A DNA stretch of 6,504 nt from WHSM01 sp050701635. GTDB lineage: Bacteria > Actinomycetota > Actinomycetes > Mycobacteriales > Micromonosporaceae. The stretch spans positions 1 through 6,504 of the forward strand of contig JBOGDF010000315.1 in assembly GCA_050701635.1 (NCBI GenBank). The letters are read 5' to 3'. Under the pieces are notes generated by a model. It was not told where the DNA came from and searched no databases. It saw nothing but the letters and a program-made list of their open reading frames with translations. Below, one piece after another: positions 1 through 5,706 of this stretch. How positions within the stretch are numbered: position 1 is the first letter of the stretch; the number at the start of each line of letters is the position of its first letter. Both the position numbers and the translations under genes were made by a program.

Positions 1-2
1 GT

Positions 3-188
3 CGGGAGCCGGGTCGCCGTGGACGGGGCGGGGACCACCCGCCGGTGGACATGGACGGGCGCTACCCAGGCCCGGGAGGATCCGGTCGGGCACCGGTGCC
101 GCGCGAGCGGCGCCCCGAGCCCCCCTGGCACCCCGACGAGCAAGGCCGCGGCCGCCAGTCACCCCCCACCGAGTACTGGCCCCGCTGA
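3..188 (+). CDS. C-terminal end of an unidentified protein (5'-truncated by window edge)
   Basis: A frame open from the left edge ends at TGA 186-188 and gives 61 residues of a Pro/Gly/Arg-rich tail (14 Pro, 11 Gly, 12 Arg) ending in TEYWPR. About 84% of its codons end in G or C, as expected for real coding sequence in a GC-rich actinobacterium, and the frame closes cleanly 75 bases before the lexA stop codon, so the two genes would converge. The composition indicates a disordered C-terminus, and no domain or family can be recognised from this part. No start codon is needed within the window because the gene begins outside it. A competing plus-strand frame from 19 runs deep into lexA and looks like a shadow. 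In such GC-rich DNA an open stretch of 61 codons can arise by chance, so confidence is moderate. Confidence 0.5.
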   Translation, partial: REPGRRGRGGDHPPVDMDGRYPGPGGSGRAPVPRERRPEPPWHPDEQGRGRQSPPTEYWPR

Positions 189-263
189 GTCGCCGTCGCG
201 CTGGACCTGGCGGCAGCGTCCCACCGTCCGCCGCGCACCTGACGTCCGCTGGGAGCCGTGCGA

Positions 264-1043
264 TCACATCCGGCGGAGCACCGCCACCACGCGGCCCAGC
301 ACCGTGGCCTCGTCACCGGGGATCGGCTCGTACGCGGGGTTGTGCGGCAGCAGCCAGACGTGGTTGTCACGGCGGCGGTAGGTCTTGACCGTCGCCTCGC
401 CCTCGATCATCGCGGCGATGATGTCGCCGTTGGTGGCCACCGGCTGCTGCCTGACCACCACCCAGTCGCCGTCGCAGATCGCCGCGTCGACCATCGAGTC
501 GCCCTTGACCCGCAGCAGGAAGTGGGTGCCCTCGCCGACCAGCTCACGCGGCAGCGGGAACACATCCTCCACCGCCTCCTCGGCCAGGATCGGGCCACCG
601 GCCGCGATCCGGCCCACCACCGGCACGTACGCCGGAGTCGGGTGTGCCGCACTCGCCGCCTCGTCGGCCGCGCCGGACTCGGCGGCGTCGGGGGAGCGTA
701 CGTCGACGGCGCGGGAGCGGTTCTTGTCCTTGCGCAGGAACCCCTTGCGCTGCAGCACACCGAGTTGATAGGCCACGCTCGACGCGGACGCCAGCCCGAC
801 CGCTTCACCGATCTCGCGCACGCTCGGCGGATATCCCCGGTGCGCCACGGAGTCTCGGATCACCTCGAGAATCCGCCGCTGCCGCGCCGTCAGATCCTGG
901 TGTGTCGGATCCGGGAACGCGGAGATCACCGAGACTGGCGGCGTCGGCTGCTCCGCGCCCTGCTCGCCGGTCTGACCAGCGCCGCGGGCGCCGGTGGTGC
1001 GGCCGCGGGGTCGTGTGCTGCCACGCCGATCCTTGGTGCTCAC
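264..1043 (-). CDS. lexA: LexA, SOS-response transcriptional repressor and self-cleaving protease
   Basis: This encodes a 259-residue LexA that represses DNA-damage genes and cleaves itself when stimulated by RecA filaments. A low-complexity Arg/Gly-rich N-terminal extension (about 1-48) precedes a winged-helix DNA-binding domain (about 50-115), with the helix-turn-helix around 74-103 (PPSVREIGEAVGLAS region). The S24-type protease domain follows. The cleavage site is A148-G149 in GRIAAGG, the catalytic Ser183 lies in KGDSM, and Lys220 lies in ATVKTY. The Ser-Lys spacing of 37 equals that of E. coli LexA (S119/K156). The protein is longer than E. coli LexA (202 residues), mostly through the N-terminal extension and a linker. 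The GTG start at 1041-1043 is chosen because AAGGAG sits 5 nt upstream (1049-1054); the frame is open further upstream to 1445 but without family resemblance. Expression is probably autoregulated through SOS box A. I see no convincing terminator after the stop. Confidence 0.97.
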   Translation of the reverse strand: MSTKDRRGSTRPRGRTTGARGAGQTGEQGAEQPTPPVSVISAFPDPTHQDLTARQRRILEVIRDSVAHRGYPPSVREIGEAVGLASASSVAYQLGVLQRKGFLRKDKNRSRAVDVRSPDAAESGAADEAASAAHPTPAYVPVVGRIAAGGPILAEEAVEDVFPLPRELVGEGTHFLLRVKGDSMVDAAICDGDWVVVRQQPVATNGDIIAAMIEGEATVKTYRRRDNHVWLLPHNPAYEPIPGDEATVLGRVVAVLRRM

Positions 1044-1190
1044 TTCGACTCCTTCGTCCTGGTCTGACCCGTCGCGCTGGCGCCGCGGTCCGCCGCCGCG
1101 GTGGGCCGGTCGCGCCCTGACCGTCGCGGCCGGTGCCGGACCTGGTGCCTCGAGCCGGATGGTCCATTGTGGCCGCCGTTGGTGATCAAG

Positions 1191-1219
1191 ACAGTAGCGC
1201 CAGCCGGGCGATGAATCAA
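1191..1219 (-). promoter_or_regulatory. Probable lexA promoter
   Basis: Read on the minus strand, TTGATT (1214-1219) and TACTGT (1191-1196) are separated by exactly 17 bases. This fits a sigma-70/HrdB-type promoter, with TACTGT matching the actinobacterial TANNNT -10 pattern. The -35 element lies partly inside SOS box A, so bound LexA would block polymerase. The predicted transcript start is near 1184, which gives a leader of about 140 nt before the lexA GTG. Confidence 0.6.
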
Positions 1220-1231
1220 ACACCTGTTCGA
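1216..1231. promoter_or_regulatory. SOS box A (LexA operator of lexA)
   Basis: TCAAACACCTGTTCGA matches the actinobacterial LexA operator TCGAAC-N4-GTTCGA at 11 of the 12 fixed positions. It overlaps the predicted lexA -35 element, the expected position for autorepression. Confidence 0.8.
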
Positions 1232-1265
1232 AACTGGCGCGTCGGTTTCGCGTTTCGGTGGCGGG

Positions 1266-1294
1266 TTGTGTCGTACCCGTCTGATAGATATCGT
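1266..1294 (+). promoter_or_regulatory. Probable promoter of the LysM gene
   Basis: TTGTGT (1266-1271) and TATCGT (1289-1294) are separated by 17 bases. The -10 fits TANNNT, while the -35 keeps only TTG of the consensus clearly. The last four bases of the -10 lie inside SOS box B, and transcription would start near 1301, so the paired LexA sites cover the -10 and the transcript start. The leader would be about 60 nt. Confidence 0.5.
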
Positions 1295-1306
1295 ACGCAC
1301 GTTCGA
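1291..1306. promoter_or_regulatory. SOS box B (LexA operator of the LysM gene)
   Basis: TCGTACGCACGTTCGA matches TCGAAC-N4-GTTCGA at 11 of 12 fixed positions (one change in the left half). It directly abuts SOS box C with no gap and overlaps the predicted -10 of the LysM gene promoter. Confidence 0.75.
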
Positions 1307-1322
1307 TCGAACAGTCGTTCGA
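1307..1322. promoter_or_regulatory. SOS box C (perfect LexA operator)
   Basis: TCGAACAGTCGTTCGA matches TCGAAC-N4-GTTCGA at all 12 fixed positions. It lies 42 bases before the LysM gene start and just downstream of the predicted transcript start, where bound LexA would block initiation or early elongation. Confidence 0.88.
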
Positions 1323-1363
1323 AGTCGGCGTGCGGCGCGAAGCTCGTTCGGCGGAGGTGTGCG

Positions 1364-1759
1364 ATGCAGGGTTCACCGGTGATCTCGATTTCGTCCCGGC
1401 TGGCGCGGCCAGCGTCCGGGCGGCGGTCGGTCGCGCGACCGGCACCCGTGCGGGAGGCCCGGCGGCCGGTGCGGCTGACCCGGCGCGGCCGGTTCGCCGC
1501 GTACGGGTTGGCGGTGCTGCTGCTCGTGGCGGGCCTGGCGGTGCTGCTGCTGGCGTTCGATCCGGCGGCCGGCGCGGTGTCGCCGGAGAGCCGGTCCGAC
1601 GTCACCGAAGTGGTGGTCGAGCCGGGCGACACGCTGTGGTCCGTCGCGGTGCGGCACGAGCCGTCGCAGGATCCCTCGGTGACAATCGAGGAGATCCGCC
1701 GGCTGAATCACCTCCCCGGCTATACGGTGCATCCGGGGCAGACGTTGCGAATGCCGTAA
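1364..1759 (+). CDS. Membrane-anchored LysM protein, ChiZ/DivS-like putative SOS cell-division suppressor
   Basis: The 131-residue product has three parts. Residues 1-43 form a disordered, strongly basic tail with 12 Arg, no Lys and one acidic residue. A single membrane segment spans about 44-65 (FAAYGLAVLLLVAGLAVLLL). After a short linker, a LysM peptidoglycan-binding domain covers about 82-130, with the hallmark EPGDTLWSVA at its start and HPGQTL near its end. Topology is probably N-inside, with LysM facing the cell wall. The ATG at 1364 is chosen because GGAGG (1353-1357) sits 6 nt upstream; the frame extends back to 1133 but would cross the SOS boxes. Family knowledge: M. tuberculosis Rv2719c (ChiZ) and C. 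glutamicum divS occupy the same place between lexA and nrdR, are SOS-induced and restrain division. The same role here is inferred from position, architecture and the LexA boxes. No catalytic hydrolase domain is visible. Confidence 0.9.
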   Translation: MQGSPVISISSRLARPASGRRSVARPAPVREARRPVRLTRRGRFAAYGLAVLLLVAGLAVLLLAFDPAAGAVSPESRSDVTEVVVEPGDTLWSVAVRHEPSQDPSVTIEEIRRLNHLPGYTVHPGQTLRMP

Positions 1760-1760
1760 A

Positions 1761-1801
1761 GGCCGCCCGCCTGCACGTGAAGGTGCCGGGAGGGCGGGGC
1801 C
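1761..1801 (+). terminator. Putative hairpin terminator after the LysM gene
   Basis: Starting 2 bases after the stop codon, a composite hairpin can form. GGCC (1761-1764) and CCGCCC (1763-1768) compete for pairing with the right arm GGGCGGGGCC (1792-1801), and an inner stem pairs GCAC (1773-1776) with GTGC (1783-1786) around a 6-nt loop. No U-run follows; U-poor hairpin terminators are common in actinobacteria. It would separate the SOS-controlled gene from nrdR. Confidence 0.45.
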
Positions 1802-1919
1802 AGGCGGGTCGGTCGGCCGCTTCTGCGCAGTGCCGTGGTGACGTTCCGCAGTGGGGCGTACGACACGCCGAATGGTGCGCTCGGTGCTTGCCAGACCCGG
1901 ACGGTCGGAATAACGTCAA

Positions 1920-1935
1920 ACCCAACATCTAGTAG
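1920..1935. promoter_or_regulatory. Putative NrdR box 1
   Basis: ACCCAACATCTAGTAG resembles the NrdR-box consensus acaCwAtATaTwGtgt, matching 11 of 16 positions and 8 of 10 in the core CAACATCTAG. It lies just upstream of the predicted nrdR -35 element. NrdR boxes normally occur in pairs about three helical turns apart, and a weaker partner starts 32 bases downstream. Confidence 0.55.
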
Positions 1936-1950
1936 TTGCAGCCGTGTAAC

Positions 1951-1980
1951 TTGCCTATCGGTTGGGGTAATCTCGATAAT
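1951..1980 (+). promoter_or_regulatory. Probable nrdR-nrdJ promoter
   Basis: TTGCCT (1951-1956) and GATAAT (1975-1980) are separated by 18 bases, in a locally AT-richer stretch that stands out from the surrounding GC-rich DNA. Transcription would start around 1987, leaving a leader of about 130 nt. The second NrdR box overlaps the -35 element and spacer, consistent with repression. Confidence 0.5.
1952..1967. promoter_or_regulatory. Putative NrdR box 2 (weak)
   Basis: TGCCTATCGGTTGGGG keeps 7 of 10 core positions of the NrdR box (CTAT...TTG). It starts 32 bases after box 1, about three helical turns, so the two sites would face the same side of the DNA. It is weak alone and supported mainly by the pairing, by overlap with the predicted -35 and by the nrdR gene downstream. 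Confidence 0.35.
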
Positions 1981-1989
1981 GAGGTGGGG

Positions 1990-2011
1990 CGTCGCCGGTG
2001 ATCCGGAGACG
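1990..2011 (+). other. Hairpin in the nrdR 5' leader
   Basis: CGTC (1990-1993) pairs with GACG (2008-2011), and CCGG (1995-1998) pairs with CCGG (2003-2006) around a TGAT loop, with one G/A mismatch between the stems. It begins a few bases after the predicted transcript start. It could stabilise the 5' end of the mRNA, but no function can be assigned and a chance fold is possible. Confidence 0.3.
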
Positions 2012-2116
2012 CGTACACACGGTGTGGCGACAGGTGTGACGCGCAGCGACCAACGGGCGGATCTGACGGTCGCGAGCGCGTCCACGGGGCATGTCTGGAC
2101 GAGGAGGGGGAGTCGT

Positions 2117-2575
2117 ATGCGGTGTCCGTATTGTCGGAATCCAGACTCCAGAGTTGTCGATTCCCGTGAGGCGGACGACGGTCAGCTGATCCGTCGCCGC
2201 CGGGCGTGCCAGGAGTGCGGCAAGCGCTTCACCACTGTGGAGGAAGCGGTGCTCGCGGTGGTCAAGCGCAGCGGGGTCACCGAGCCCTTCAGCCGCAACA
2301 AGATCGCCACCGGGGTACGCAAGGCCTGTCAGGGACGGCCGGTCGACGACGACGCGATCGCGCTGCTGTCGCAGCGGGTGGAAGAGGTGATCCGGGCCCG
2401 GGGTTCGGCCGAGGTGCCGAGTCACGAGGTGGGGCTGGCGATCCTCGGTCCGCTGCGTCAGCTCGACGAGGTGGCGTACCTCAGATTCGCCAGTGTGTAC
2501 CGGTCCTTCGAATCGCTGGAGGACTTCGAACGCGAGATCGAAACATTGCGCACCGCGCCGCATCCGGTGCGGTGA
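2117..2575 (+). CDS. nrdR: NrdR, ATP/dATP-sensing repressor of ribonucleotide reductase genes
   Basis: The 152-residue product has the normal NrdR length. A zinc ribbon lies at 1-40, with Cys3-X2-Cys6 and Cys31-X2-Cys34 bracketing the basic stretch RRRRAC, and it binds NrdR boxes. An ATP-cone follows at about 45-135 (VVKRSG...PFSRNKI...YLRFASVYRSF), which senses the ATP/dATP ratio and sets the oligomeric state. The ATG at 2117 is chosen because NrdR proteins begin M-x-C-P-x-C and a G-rich Shine-Dalgarno stretch (GAGGAGGGGGAG, 2101-2112) lies just upstream. An in-frame ATG at 1979 would add 46 residues with no family resemblance. The gene is 139 bases from nrdJ in the same direction with no terminator between, so the two are probably co-transcribed and autoregulated through the NrdR boxes at 1920-1967. 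In other actinobacteria NrdR also represses class I nrdAB genes elsewhere in the genome. Confidence 0.97.
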   Translation: MRCPYCRNPDSRVVDSREADDGQLIRRRRACQECGKRFTTVEEAVLAVVKRSGVTEPFSRNKIATGVRKACQGRPVDDDAIALLSQRVEEVIRARGSAEVPSHEVGLAILGPLRQLDEVAYLRFASVYRSFESLEDFEREIETLRTAPHPVR

Positions 2576-2661
2576 CAGCGCCCGTGCCGACACGGCGGGG
2601 CGCAATCAGCGGCACGACAAACAGCGAACAGGCGTAGCAGTGACCAGGCATAGCAGACAGA

Positions 2662-2677
2662 ACCGCCGCCGGGCGGT
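2662..2677 (+). other. Small hairpin between nrdR and nrdJ
   Basis: ACCGCC (2662-2667) pairs with GGCGGT (2672-2677) around the 4-nt loop GCCG, 37 bases before the nrdJ start. No U-run follows and it is short, so it is more likely an mRNA processing or stability element, or chance, than a terminator. The rest of the 139-base gap shows only the nrdJ ribosome binding site. Confidence 0.25.
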
Positions 2678-2701
2678 GGCGCGGGGCACGCGCCGAGTAC
2701 A

Positions 2702-2709
2702 GAGGGGGA
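2702..2709 (+). promoter_or_regulatory. Ribosome binding site deciding the nrdJ start
   Basis: GAGGGGGA lies 5 bases before the ATG at 2715. The other in-frame candidate, GTG at 2640, has only a weak AGGCG nearby and would add 25 mostly basic residues, so the ATG is preferred. Confidence 0.6.
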
Positions 2710-2714
2710 CGAAC

Positions 2715-5627
2715 ATGGCGGAGGCAAGGGGTACCGCGTCGGGGACGGCGGCGACGGACCCGGACAGCGCGGGGGAGCGGGCCAGCGCGAAGTCGGCGCG
2801 GCCCACGGGGCTGCGCGTGGAGCGGGTGTGGACGACCGAGGGCGCCCACCCGTACGACGAGGTGACGTGGCAGCGCCGCGACGTCGTGATGACCAACTGG
2901 CGGGACGGCTCGGTCAACTTCGAGCAGCGCGGCGTCGAGTTCCCCGACTTCTGGAGTGTGAACGCGACCAACATCGTCACCTCCAAGTACTTCCGCGGTG
3001 CGGTCGGTACGCCGCAGCGGGAGTCCAGCCTGCGCCAGCTGATCGACCGGGTGGTCAAGACCTACCGGGCCGCCGGCGAGAAGCACGGCTACTTCGCCAC
3101 CTCCGATGACGCCGAGGTGTTCGAGCACGAGCTGACCTGGATGCTGCTGCACCAGGTGTTCAGCTTCAACTCGCCGGTCTGGTTCAACGTCGGTACGACC
3201 TCGAAGCAGCAGGTCAGCGCCTGTTTCATCCTCGCCGTGGACGACTCCATGGACTCGATCCTGGACTGGTACAAGGAGGAGGGGCTGATCTTCAAGGGCG
3301 GCTCCGGCTCCGGCGTCAACCTGTCCCGGATCCGTTCCAGCAAGGAGCTGCTCTCCTCCGGCGGCACCGCCTCCGGGCCGGTCAGCTTCATGCGCGGCGC
3401 CGACGCGTCCGCCGGGACCATCAAGTCCGGCGGCGCCACCCGGCGCGCGGCGAAGATGGTCATCCTCGACGTGGACCACCCGGACGTCGAGGAGTTCATC
3501 GAGACCAAGGCCAGCGAAGAGAACAAGATCCGGGCGCTGCGCGACGCCGGCTTCGACATGGACCTGGGCGGCAAGGACATCGTGTCCGTGCAGTACCAGA
3601 ACGCCAACAACTCCGTACGGGTCTCCGACGAGTTCATGCGGGCGGTCGAGGAGGGCGGCGAGTTCGGGCTCACTGCCCGGCAGGACGGCTCGATCGTCGA
3701 CACCGTGGACGCCCCCGAGCTGTTCGGCAAGATCGCCCGGGCGGCGTGGGAGTGCGCCGACCCCGGGGTGCAGTACGACGACACCATCAACGACTGGCAC
3801 ACCTGCCCGGAGACCGGCCGGATCACGGCGAGCAACCCCTGCAGTGAGTACATGCACCTGGACAACTCCTCGTGCAACCTGGCCTCGCTGAACCTGATGA
3901 AGTTCCTGGACGACTCCACCTTCGACGTGCAGAAGTTCGTCAAGTCGGTGGAGCTGGTGATCACCGCGATGGACATCTCGATCTGCTTCGCGGACTTCCC
4001 GACCGAGAAGATCGCGGCGACCACGAAGGCGTACCGGCAGCTCGGCATCGGGTATGCCAACCTGGGCGCGCTGCTGATGGCGACCGGGCACCCGTACGAC
4101 TCCGACGGCGGGCGCTCGCTGGCCGCCGCGATCACCAGCGTGATGACCGGTGTCTCGTACCGCCGGTCCGCCGAGCTGGCCGGGATCGTCGGCGCCTACG
4201 ACGGGTATGCCCGCAACGCCGAGCCGCACCAGCGCGTGATGCGCAAGCACGCCGCGGCCAGCGACGCCATCCGTACCCACGGAAAGAACGACGCCGCGCT
4301 GGTACGGGAAGCCTCCCAGCAGTGGCAGCAGGGCATCAAGATCGGCGAGAAGCAGGGCTGGCGCAACTCGCAGGCCAGCGTGCTGGCGCCGACCGGCACC
4401 ATCGGCCTGATGATGGACTGCGACACCACCGGGATCGAGCCGGACCTGGCGCTGGTGAAGTTCAAGAAGCTGGTCGGCGGCGGCTCGATGCAGATCGTCA
4501 ACCAGACCGTGCCGCGCGCGCTGCGCTCCCTGGGCTACCAGGAGGAGCAGGTCGAGGCGATCGTGGAGTTCATCGCCGAGCACGGCCACGTGGTGGACGC
4601 GCCCGGGCTGCGCGAGGAGCACTACGCGGTGTTCGACTGCGCGATGGGCGACCGGTCGATCAAGCCGATGGGTCACGTACGGATGATGGCCGCTACCCAG
4701 CCGTTCATCTCGGGCGCGATCTCCAAGACCGTGAACATGCCGGAGTCGGCGACGGTGGCGGACGTACAGCAGATCTACTTCGAAGGCTGGAAGCTGGGGC
4801 TCAAGGCGCTGGCGATCTACCGCGACAACTGCAAGGTGGGCCAGCCGCTGTCGGTCGCGAAGAGGAAGACCGCCGAGGTGGAGCCGGCCACGCAGATTGA
4901 GTACCGGCCGATCCGCAAGCGGCTGCCGAAGTCGCGCCAGAGCACCACCACCTCGTTCTCGGTGGGCGGCGCGGAGGGCTACCTGATCGGGTCCAGCTAC
5001 CCGGACAACGGCCTGGGCGAGGTCTTCCTCAAGATGTCCAAGCAGGGCTCCACGCTCGCCGGGGTGATGGACGCGTTCTCGGTCGCGATCTCGATCGCGC
5101 TGCAGTACGGCGTACCGCTGGAGAAGTATGTCGAGAAGTTCGTCAACATGCGGTTCGAGCCGGCGGGGATGACCGACGACCCGGACATCCGGATGGCGAC
5201 CTCGGTGATGGACTACATCTTCCGCAGGCTGGCGCTGGACTACCTGCCGTACGAGCAGCGCGCCGACCTCGGGGTGTTCACCTCCGCCGAGCGGGCTGCC
5301 CAGGCCCGGGGTGAGGACCCGTCGTCGGTGCACACCAGCGATGACGATGACGCGGTGGATCTGGTCGGCCTGGCGGCGTCCGCGCCGATCGAGGTGGCCC
5401 CGGCCGAGGAGTCGACCGAGGACACCGAGACGGACTCGACCGACGCACCGGCACCGGCCGGCCAGGCGGAGCCGGTGATCGCCCCGGACGCCGCGTCGGT
5501 GATCGTGGCGGCGGCGCCGCACACGTCGGCGGACGCCCCGCTCTGCTTCACCTGCGGCACCAAGATGCGGCCGGCGGGCAGCTGCTACGTCTGCGAAGGC
5601 TGCGGCTCCACCTCCGGTTGCAGTTAG
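2715..5627 (+). CDS. nrdJ: NrdJ, adenosylcobalamin-dependent class II ribonucleoside-diphosphate reductase
   Basis: The 970-residue enzyme reduces ribonucleotides to deoxyribonucleotides, using a radical made from coenzyme B12 and so needing no oxygen. Residues 1-30 are low complexity. The catalytic barrel carries the redox pair Cys170 (SACF) and Cys387 (SSCNLA), the radical Cys376 with Asn374 and Glu378 in NPCSE, and the phosphate-binding loop PTGTIG (559-564). The 11-residue gap between Cys376 and Cys387 equals that in Thermotoga NrdJ (C322/C333). A conserved segment (about 728-840, including GGAEGY and LGEVFLKMSKQG) is typical of the long bacterial NrdJ class. An acidic Ala/Pro/Thr-rich linker (about 870-940) leads to a C-terminal tail with CX2C (944/947), CX2C (957/960) and Cys963/Cys969, the zinc-ribbon and dithiol tail that re-reduces the active site. 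I see no N-terminal ATP-cone. Length and tail match the Streptomyces enzyme. It probably forms an operon with nrdR. Confidence 0.98.
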   Translation: MAEARGTASGTAATDPDSAGERASAKSARPTGLRVERVWTTEGAHPYDEVTWQRRDVVMTNWRDGSVNFEQRGVEFPDFWSVNATNIVTSKYFRGAVGTPQRESSLRQLIDRVVKTYRAAGEKHGYFATSDDAEVFEHELTWMLLHQVFSFNSPVWFNVGTTSKQQVSACFILAVDDSMDSILDWYKEEGLIFKGGSGSGVNLSRIRSSKELLSSGGTASGPVSFMRGADASAGTIKSGGATRRAAKMVILDVDHPDVEEFIETKASEENKIRALRDAGFDMDLGGKDIVSVQYQNANNSVRVSDEFMRAVEEGGEFGLTARQDGSIVDTVDAPELFGKIARAAWECADPGVQYDDTINDWHTCPETGRITASNPCSEYMHLDNSSCNLASLNLMKFLDDSTFDVQKFVKSVELVITAMDISICFADFPTEKIAATTKAYRQLGIGYANLGALLMATGHPYDSDGGRSLAAAITSVMTGVSYRRSAELAGIVGAYDGYARNAEPHQRVMRKHAAASDAIRTHGKNDAALVREASQQWQQGIKIGEKQGWRNSQASVLAPTGTIGLMMDCDTTGIEPDLALVKFKKLVGGGSMQIVNQTVPRALRSLGYQEEQVEAIVEFIAEHGHVVDAPGLREEHYAVFDCAMGDRSIKPMGHVRMMAATQPFISGAISKTVNMPESATVADVQQIYFEGWKLGLKALAIYRDNCKVGQPLSVAKRKTAEVEPATQIEYRPIRKRLPKSRQSTTTSFSVGGAEGYLIGSSYPDNGLGEVFLKMSKQGSTLAGVMDAFSVAISIALQYGVPLEKYVEKFVNMRFEPAGMTDDPDIRMATSVMDYIFRRLALDYLPYEQRADLGVFTSAERAAQARGEDPSSVHTSDDDDAVDLVGLAASAPIEVAPAEESTEDTETDSTDAPAPAGQAEPVIAPDAASVIVAAAPHTSADAPLCFTCGTKMRPAGSCYVCEGCGSTSGCS

Positions 5628-5637
5628 CCGAGGGGGT

Positions 5638-5678
5638 ACGCGAGGGGCGGCGCCGGCAACGGCGCCGCCCCTTCGCGT
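5638..5678 (+). terminator. Strong hairpin terminator after nrdJ
   Basis: Eleven bases after the nrdJ stop, GGGGCGGCGCCG (5644-5655) pairs perfectly with CGGCGCCGCCCC (5660-5671) around a GCAA tetraloop of the stable GNRA type. After a single bulged T (5672), six more pairs form between ACGCGA (5638-5643) and TCGCGT (5673-5678), giving 18 pairs in all. Only two T's follow the core stem, so it is a U-poor terminator of the kind seen in GC-rich actinobacteria. It isolates nrdJ from the LysR gene. Confidence 0.85.
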
Positions 5679-5706
5679 GCTGGCGCGGAGCGCGTGGCGC
5701 AGTGCG

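Noticed and set aside
209..232. Possible lexA terminator hairpin (GGCGG/CCGCC)
   Set aside because: Only 5 pairs around a 14-base loop with no T-run; common by chance in DNA this GC-rich.
1133..1363. Upstream extension of the LysM gene to 1133
   Set aside because: It would translate through all three SOS boxes and both promoters; the ATG at 1364 has GGAGG at ideal spacing.
1044..1445. Upstream extension of lexA to an ATG at 1445
   Set aside because: It would span the SOS boxes, the predicted promoters and the start of the LysM gene; the GTG at 1043 has a good AAGGAG site.
1835..2116. Longer nrdR start (ATG 1979 or 1835)
   Set aside because: NrdR proteins begin at the M-x-C-P-x-C zinc ribbon, and ATG 1979 overlaps the predicted -10 element.
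1760..2116. Cobalamin riboswitch before the nrdRJ operon
   Set aside because: I looked for the B12-box GCCACTG and the other conserved cobalamin-riboswitch blocks and found none. B12 repression would also make little sense for a B12-dependent enzyme.
2640..2714. Alternative nrdJ start at GTG 2640
   Set aside because: Weak ribosome binding site and an unfamiliar basic 25-residue extension; ATG 2715 has GAGGGGGA 5 bases upstream.
3089..4135. 348-codon minus-strand frame inside nrdJ
   Set aside because: Ser/Ala/Pro-rich shadow of the nrdJ codons, with no recognisable domain.
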